Part shown: piece after piece, positions 59,598-64,000 of the stretch | How positions within the stretch are numbered: the stretch's first letter is position 1 | How the letters are laid out: each line of letters opens with the position of its first letter | Source: Thermoleophilaceae bacterium | Lineage (GTDB): Bacteria; Actinomycetota; Thermoleophilia; Solirubrobacterales; Thermoleophilaceae | Assembly: GCA_025928265.1 (NCBI GenBank) | Contig: JAICJV010000001.1 | Span: 1 to 64,000, forward strand | Direction of reading: 5' to 3' | DNA: 64,000 bases | Program-made: the position numbers and the translations under genes | Notes under the pieces: model-generated | The model's database searches: none | What the model saw: the letters and a program-made list of their open reading frames with translations, nothing else | What the model was told of the DNA's origin: nothing

Positions 59598-61826
59598 ATG
59601 GGCATGGGGCCCGTACTCGATCTCGACGAGCGGATCGAGCGCCGCTACGTGGGACTCGCACGCCTTGCGCGCGGTGTGTCCTCCGCTGCGGACTTCCGCC
59701 AGCTCGCCGCCGCCATATCGGCCGCGCTGGAGGATCCGCTCGACGACGCCCTCAGCCCGTCCGTGCGGCTGTGGGTGATCACGTCCGACGGGGTCGAGGA
59801 GGTGGCCCGCCACTCGCCGGACCGCGAGCTGCCGAACCTGCATCAGCGCGAGCTCCAGCGCGCGGCGGTGCGTCCCGGCCCGAGCGAGACCGGGAGCGGC
59901 AGCCTGCTCGCGGGGCTCCACGCGAGCGGCATGAGCCTCGGCGTGCTGGAGGTGGGCGAGGAGGCAGGGGACCTCGAGCTGCTGTCGGATGCCGCGCCGA
60001 TCGTGGCCTGCGGAGTCGGGCTGCTCGCCGGGCAGGGCGTGAGCGAGGTGCTGCCCGCCCCGGTCGCCGTCCAGGGCGCGAGCGACGTGGCGGCGCTGAT
60101 GGCCACGTTCGCCGCCGAGGCGAAGCACATGCTCGACCACGACCGGCTGAGCGCCTACCTCCTGACGGCCGACGGGCGCGCGTTCGAGCGCTTCGCCGTG
60201 GCCACATCGCCGATCGTGCCGGGCGAGGGCGTGATCATCCCGTTCGAGGACGTGGGGCTGCGCCATGTCGTGGTCACCAACCGCCCGATCGTGTCGGCCG
60301 ACCTCGCCGGCGACCCGCGGATCGTGGGGCGCGAGGACCGCGTGATCGCGCGCGCGGGGTTCCACGGGCTGATCAGCGTTCCGCTGCGGCTCGAGGGCCG
60401 CCCCTTCGGGGTGCTCAACTTCGTGAGCCGCACGCCGGGCTTCTATGCCGACCACGACCTGCCGATCGCGCAACAGATCGCCGACCAGGTCGCGGCGTTC
60501 ATCGGCAACCTGCGGGCGCAGGACCGGATGCGCACACTGATCCGCCACGAGGCCGCCGAGGCGGAGCGGGCGCGCGTCGCGCGGGAGCTCTACCACGCTG
60601 TCGCGCAGACGCTGCCGGCGATCGAGGCGGCGGCGCAGTCGCTCGAGCGGCGCGTGGCCGCTACCGACGACGTGGCGCGCGACGAGGCGCGGCGCGTGCG
60701 CGAGCTGGTCCGGCTCGAGCTGGCCGACGTCCGGCGCGCCGTGGCGGATCTCGCGCCGCGCGGCCTCGAGTCGCAGTCGCTGGCGGACGCGCTCGAACGG
60801 GCCACCGCCGCTTTCGGCGACGGGCCGCCGCGCGCCCACCTGGTCGTGGAGGGCGACGCCTCCGGCCTCTCGTGCGCGGTGCGGCGCGCGACGTACCGGA
60901 TCTTCCAGGAGGCCGTGACCAACGCGCGCGTTCACGCGCACGCGAGCTCCATCACCGTGGCGCTTCGCGTCGGGCGCGACCTCGAGCTCACGGTGAGCGA
61001 CGACGGCGACGGCTTCGAACCGGCCGACGCGAAGCGTGCCGGCGGCACCGGGATCGGCTTCATGCGCGAGCGCGCGCAGGCGCTCGGCGGGACGCTCGAC
61101 ATCGAGAGTGCGAGCGGGCGCGGCACCACGGTCTGCTTCGAGCTGCTCGACGCACGGGACCCCGCCGACGAGGCCGTGCCACTCGACGAGCCGCCCGCCG
61201 CGGCGCCGGCGAAGCTGCGCGTCTTCGTCACCGAGCCGCACGGCCTCACGCGCGCGGGGATCGTCGCGCTGCTGGAACGCGCCGACGGGATCCGCGTGGT
61301 GGGCGACGCCGCGGGCGCCGAGGCCACGCGCGCCCAGGTGCGGCGCGTCCATCCCGACGTGGTGCTGCTCGACGGTCACCTCGGCGAGGCGGAGGTGGAC
61401 CGCACGCTCGAGGAGATCAAGTCGGCGCTCCCGGCCTGCGCGGTGCTCGTGCTCGCCGACTACGACACCGGCCGCGACGGCGACCTCGTGGCCCACGGCG
61501 CGAGCGGCGTGGTGCCCAAGGCGATGACCGGCGACGAGCTGGCCGAGACGGTTCGCGCGGTGGCGCGCGGCGACAAGGTCGCGCGCTTCGGCCCCGGCGA
61601 CCAGGCGGCCGGCACGGGCCTGAGTGCGCGCGAGCGAGCAGTTCTCGCGCTGATGACCGCAGGCCGCACGAACGCCGAGATCGGCGTGACGCTGTTCCTC
61701 GCCACGAAGACCGTCGAGCGCCAGGTGGCCACGATCATCCGCAAGCTGGGGGCGCGCAACCGCGCCCACGCGGGCGCCCTCGCGGTGGCCCGCCGCCTCG
61801 TGGACCCCTCCGAGCTCGACGACTGA
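59598..61826 (+). CDS. GAF - histidine kinase - receiver - LuxR fusion regulator
   Basis: Single 742-residue protein combining sensor, kinase and DNA-binding output. Order: a poorly conserved sensor part (1-150), GAF (about 158-305), dimerisation/H-box (about 320-345), HATPase (about 420-515; FQEAVTNARVHAHAS, DDGDGFEP, GGTGIGFM), receiver-like (about 538-660) and LuxR/GerE HTH (about 672-735; LSARERAVLALMTAGRTNAE). The H-box reads ARELYHAVAQTL instead of ARELHDxVAQ. The receiver has D592 but lost the acidic pair (VTEPHG) and the conserved Thr (VLADYD). Likely regulator of the island; site G is in its promoter. Start at 59598 or 59604. Confidence 0.85.
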   Translation: MGMGPVLDLDERIERRYVGLARLARGVSSAADFRQLAAAISAALEDPLDDALSPSVRLWVITSDGVEEVARHSPDRELPNLHQRELQRAAVRPGPSETGSGSLLAGLHASGMSLGVLEVGEEAGDLELLSDAAPIVACGVGLLAGQGVSEVLPAPVAVQGASDVAALMATFAAEAKHMLDHDRLSAYLLTADGRAFERFAVATSPIVPGEGVIIPFEDVGLRHVVVTNRPIVSADLAGDPRIVGREDRVIARAGFHGLISVPLRLEGRPFGVLNFVSRTPGFYADHDLPIAQQIADQVAAFIGNLRAQDRMRTLIRHEAAEAERARVARELYHAVAQTLPAIEAAAQSLERRVAATDDVARDEARRVRELVRLELADVRRAVADLAPRGLESQSLADALERATAAFGDGPPRAHLVVEGDASGLSCAVRRATYRIFQEAVTNARVHAHASSITVALRVGRDLELTVSDDGDGFEPADAKRAGGTGIGFMRERAQALGGTLDIESASGRGTTVCFELLDARDPADEAVPLDEPPAAAPAKLRVFVTEPHGLTRAGIVALLERADGIRVVGDAAGAEATRAQVRRVHPDVVLLDGHLGEAEVDRTLEEIKSALPACAVLVLADYDTGRDGDLVAHGASGVVPKAMTGDELAETVRAVARGDKVARFGPGDQAAGTGLSARERAVLALMTAGRTNAEIGVTLFLATKTVERQVATIIRKLGARNRAHAGALAVARRLVDPSELDD

Positions 61827-61831
61827 CGGCA

Positions 61832-62848
61832 CTAGCTGCGCGCGGCCGGTTCCGCAACGCGGTACGCACGCAGCGCGTTACCGCCCAGCACCTTCTCCAC
61901 CGCCTCCGGCGGCGCGATGTGCGGCAGCGTCTCGAGCGCCGACACGTCGGCCATGTCGAACGGCAGGTCCGTCCCGAACATGACGGCGTCCGGTCCGGCC
62001 AGCTCGAGCAGGAAGCGCAGCGCGCGCTCGTCGAACACGATCGTGTCGAAGAGGAAGTTCCCCAGGTACTCGCGCGGCGGCCGCTGCGCGACAACCCGCA
62101 CATCCTCGCGCGCCCCATAAGCGTGATGGAGCCGGCCGAGCTGGTACGGGAACGAGCCGCCCGCGTGCACCAGCTGGAAGCGCAGCTTCGGGTGCCGGTC
62201 CAGCACGCCGCCGACGATCAGGCGGGCGGCCGCCACGAACGTCTCGTACGGATTGCCCACCACGTTCGAGAGGTGGTATCCGGTCAGGTCGGGGCCGGGC
62301 TTGGCCACCATGTTGAGGTACGGGTGGAGCATGACCGTCACGTCGAGCTCCTCCACGGCCGCGAAGAACGGCTCGAACTCCGGCGAGTCGAGCATCGTGT
62401 CGCCCATGCTCGGCCCGATCTCGGCGCCCGCCAGGCCGAGCTCGCCGCACGCGCGCCTGAGTTCCTCGGCGGCCGCCGCCGGGTCGTTGAGGGGCACCGT
62501 GGCGAGCACCGCGATCCGCCCGTTCGAGCGTGCGGCGTACGCGGCTCCCGCGTCGTTGATCACGCGGTGCGCCCGCAGCGTCACCTCCGGGTCGATCTCG
62601 TAGAGAAACAGCGACGGGACGATCGAGCAGAGCGACACGTCGATCCCGTCGCGATCCATCTGCGCGACCTTCTCCGCCGGGTCGTGGAACAGCGGGAACA
62701 CCGGGTAGGCGAGCCCGTTCGAATGCGAGATGAGCGGGTCGCGGCCCTCGCGGTCCACCACCTCGAGCCCCTCCGGCCCGCCGCCCTCGCGCAGGAACTC
62801 GACGAACTCGAGCGGGATGAAGTGGGTGTGCGCGTCTACGACCGTCAC
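61832..62848 (-). CDS. ACMSD-like amidohydrolase 2
   Basis: Metal-dependent decarboxylase/hydrolase of 338 residues, same family as the protein at 49209. VVDAHTHFIP (HxH), VTVMLHPYLN (His), LVHAGGSFPYQLG (His) and FGTDLPFDMAD (Asp). GTG 62848 overlaps the DUF1989 gene stop (GTGA), repeating the gene order of the first pair. Convergent with the regulator gene, five bases between the stops. Confidence 0.88.
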   Translation of the reverse strand: MTVVDAHTHFIPLEFVEFLREGGGPEGLEVVDREGRDPLISHSNGLAYPVFPLFHDPAEKVAQMDRDGIDVSLCSIVPSLFLYEIDPEVTLRAHRVINDAGAAYAARSNGRIAVLATVPLNDPAAAAEELRRACGELGLAGAEIGPSMGDTMLDSPEFEPFFAAVEELDVTVMLHPYLNMVAKPGPDLTGYHLSNVVGNPYETFVAAARLIVGGVLDRHPKLRFQLVHAGGSFPYQLGRLHHAYGAREDVRVVAQRPPREYLGNFLFDTIVFDERALRFLLELAGPDAVMFGTDLPFDMADVSALETLPHIAPPEAVEKVLGGNALRAYRVAEPAARS

Positions 62849-63483
62849 GCGTCGAAGACCTCGATCCTCATCGGCGTGCAGTTGCGGTCGTTGCACTCGG
62901 TGAGCAGGTCCTCCGGGCAGTTCGAGAGTCCCACGAGCAGGTCCATCTCGGCGCGGAACTCGATGTAGTCGCCCGGCTTCGATACCGGACTGAGGATCTC
63001 CCAGCGGTGCTTCTCGCAGTTGTGCTGGTAGTTCATGAAGACGTCCATCGTGTCCGGGATGTCCTCCGGCTCGATCCCGTACGACGCCACGGCCTTGCTG
63101 ATGATCTCGTGGCAGCCGTCCTGCACCTCGACGCCGTGCGACTCGAACAGGAAGCGGTTGCACATGCGGTTGTGGACGTCGTGGATCCCCTTCGGCTCAG
63201 GGGTGTCCTCGACGATGGTCATCATCGGCCGGCACAGCGTGGACATCAGCGTGTCGCCCACGCTCAGGTGGTCGCGCGGGATGTACTCCTGCCCCGGCGG
63301 CGGCACGTAGCGCGTCCGCGAGTTCGACGTCGAGAGCTTCTCGCGGTAGTTGTCCGCGTTGAACAGCGCCACGTCCACCACCTGCTTGCCCTCGATGTCG
63401 GTGATCCGCAGGTGCTGCCCCTTCGACACCTCGACCGCGTGGCCGGACTTCGGGGCCATGACGTGCTCGTGGACCTGGTTCAC
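62845..63483 (-). CDS. DUF1989 / urea carboxylase-associated protein
   Basis: Stand-alone DUF1989 protein of 212 residues. Conserved parts: GKQVVDVALFNADNYREKLS, MCNRFLFES, QDGCHEIISKAV, DVFMNYQHN and PGDYIEFRAEMDLLVGLSNC. Members occur near urea-carboxylase, guanidine and nucleobase genes; their chemistry is not settled. GTG 63483 has GGAGG about eight bases upstream. It follows the arginine-deiminase-like gene by 20 bases and overlaps the amidohydrolase gene. Confidence 0.88.
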   Translation of the reverse strand: MNQVHEHVMAPKSGHAVEVSKGQHLRITDIEGKQVVDVALFNADNYREKLSTSNSRTRYVPPPGQEYIPRDHLSVGDTLMSTLCRPMMTIVEDTPEPKGIHDVHNRMCNRFLFESHGVEVQDGCHEIISKAVASYGIEPEDIPDTMDVFMNYQHNCEKHRWEILSPVSKPGDYIEFRAEMDLLVGLSNCPEDLLTECNDRNCTPMRIEVFDA

Positions 63484-63503
63484 TCCTCGTTCCTCCGTTC
63501 TCG

Positions 63504-64000
63504 CTAGCCGTTCTTCAGCGGACCCGGATCGCGCAACACGCGCATCGTCCGGCAGTGGAGCGCGCCGCCGATGCGGCTGAACTCCTCGTTCGGGACCTCG
63601 ATCACCTCGACGCCCGCCTTCCGCACGGCCGCGACCGCGCGCTTGGCCTCCTTGACCATGAAGATCACGCCCGGCTCGAGCGGGATCGTGTTGGTGGGCG
63701 TGTAGCGGATCTGCTCCTCGCGGTCCTCCACCTCGACGATCTTGTAGCCCTTGCGGCGCAGCCACTCGTGCGTGTCCGCGTCGACCGCGGAGGGGTAGAC
63801 GAGCACCTTGTCGATGTCGAGCGGGCAGATCGCGTTGGTCAGGTGCGCCGAGCAGCCGCTGTCGCGGTCGACGAAGCGATCGGTCGAGAGGTGGATCGTG
63901 TGCACCTCGAGGTCGACGTCGCCGGCGGAGCGCCGCACGACCGGCTCGAGCTGGCGGTTGCCCTCCGCGTTGTAGGCAGCCGAGATGCCGGTGACCCACA
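63504..64000 (-). CDS. Arginine deiminase / amidinohydrolase-like protein (5' end outside window)
   Basis: C-terminal 164 or so residues of a pentein-fold guanidino-group hydrolase. DVDLEVHTIHL supplies the general-base His region, followed by CPLDIDKVLVYPSAVD. The end of the protein has NEEFSRIGGALHCRTMRVLR, where the Cys is the expected nucleophile (GGxxHCxT in the family). The frame is open to the window edge (VTGISAAYN...), so the start lies further right. Related to dimethylarginine hydrolases and arginine deiminases. First visible gene of a set with DUF1989 and an amidohydrolase. Confidence 0.83.
   Translation of the reverse strand, partial: WVTGISAAYNAEGNRQLEPVVRRSAGDVDLEVHTIHLSTDRFVDRDSGCSAHLTNAICPLDIDKVLVYPSAVDADTHEWLRRKGYKIVEVEDREEQIRYTPTNTIPLEPGVIFMVKEAKRAVAAVRKAGVEVIEVPNEEFSRIGGALHCRTMRVLRDPGPLKNG

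Noticed and set aside
20428-64000. Standard xanthine-urate-allantoin pathway
   Set aside because: There is no recognisable urate oxidase, HIU hydrolase, OHCU decarboxylase or classic allantoinase in the window. The bicupin, M20 and DUF1989 proteins fit only loosely, so no purine pathway is claimed.
1-64000. Insertion sequences, phage genes, CRISPR arrays, tRNA or rRNA genes
   Set aside because: No transposase or integrase motifs, no regularly spaced repeats and no intergenic gap large enough with an RNA-gene pattern were seen.

Overview
The window is about 64 kb of very GC-rich DNA with dense, mostly overlapping genes, many GTG and TTG starts and no rRNA, tRNA, CRISPR array or insertion sequence that I could recognise. 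A polyprenol-phosphomannose-type mannosyltransferase, a SpoIIE-type phosphatase, a class III cyclase with an actinobacterial-style regulatory region and the codon bias suggest a high-GC actinobacterium. Thermoleophilia (Solirubrobacterales) is my best guess, but this rests on general resemblance only. No stretch longer than about 175 bases lacks a gene.

Left part (1-20.4 kb) is a core and envelope region. A minus-strand group holds mscS-like, penicillin-binding protein 1A, membrane mannosyltransferase and thiL. It is followed on the plus strand by a PIG-V-like mannosyltransferase, a HAD hydrolase, a CPBP protease, an L,D-transpeptidase, a small membrane protein, pyrE and a CAP-domain protein. 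Then come a hydrolase-adenylate cyclase pair divergent from a TetR regulator with a palindromic operator, a glyoxalase-like protein, a second TetR-hydrolase pair, a GAF/PAS/PP2C phosphatase, an FkbM-type methyltransferase, a flavin-dependent oxidoreductase and a SnoaL-like protein.

Right part (20.4-64 kb) is a catabolic island. It encodes six different molybdenum-hydroxylase large subunits (xanthine dehydrogenase/aldehyde oxidase family) but only one 2Fe-2S subunit and one FAD subunit. Around them lie two CoxG-like SRPBCC proteins, amidohydrolases of the cytosine-deaminase, ATZ/TRZ and ACMSD-like types, two near-identical-length M20 hydrolases, two DUF1989 (urea carboxylase-associated) proteins, an arginine-deiminase-like protein, an amidase, a nitrilase, a cyclase-family hydrolase, cupins, an acyl-CoA synthetase, a crotonase-like protein, a glutaryl-CoA-dehydrogenase-like flavoprotein and a BMP-type nucleoside ABC importer. 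Together they look like uptake, hydroxylation, ring opening, amide/carbamoyl removal and CoA-linked oxidation of one or several N-heterocycles. The actual substrate cannot be read from the sequence.

All complete transcription units of this island that start in the window carry, in or next to the promoter, a 16-base site of the form nGTAWWAYGWNNGACC. I found eight copies by eye, at 27384, 36717, 39166, 49106, 52209, 55950, 59506 and 59567. One of them is in front of a GAF-histidine kinase-receiver-LuxR fusion protein, the obvious candidate regulator. The shared cis site together with an array of interchangeable hydroxylase large subunits on one electron-transfer pair is the most interesting system in the window.
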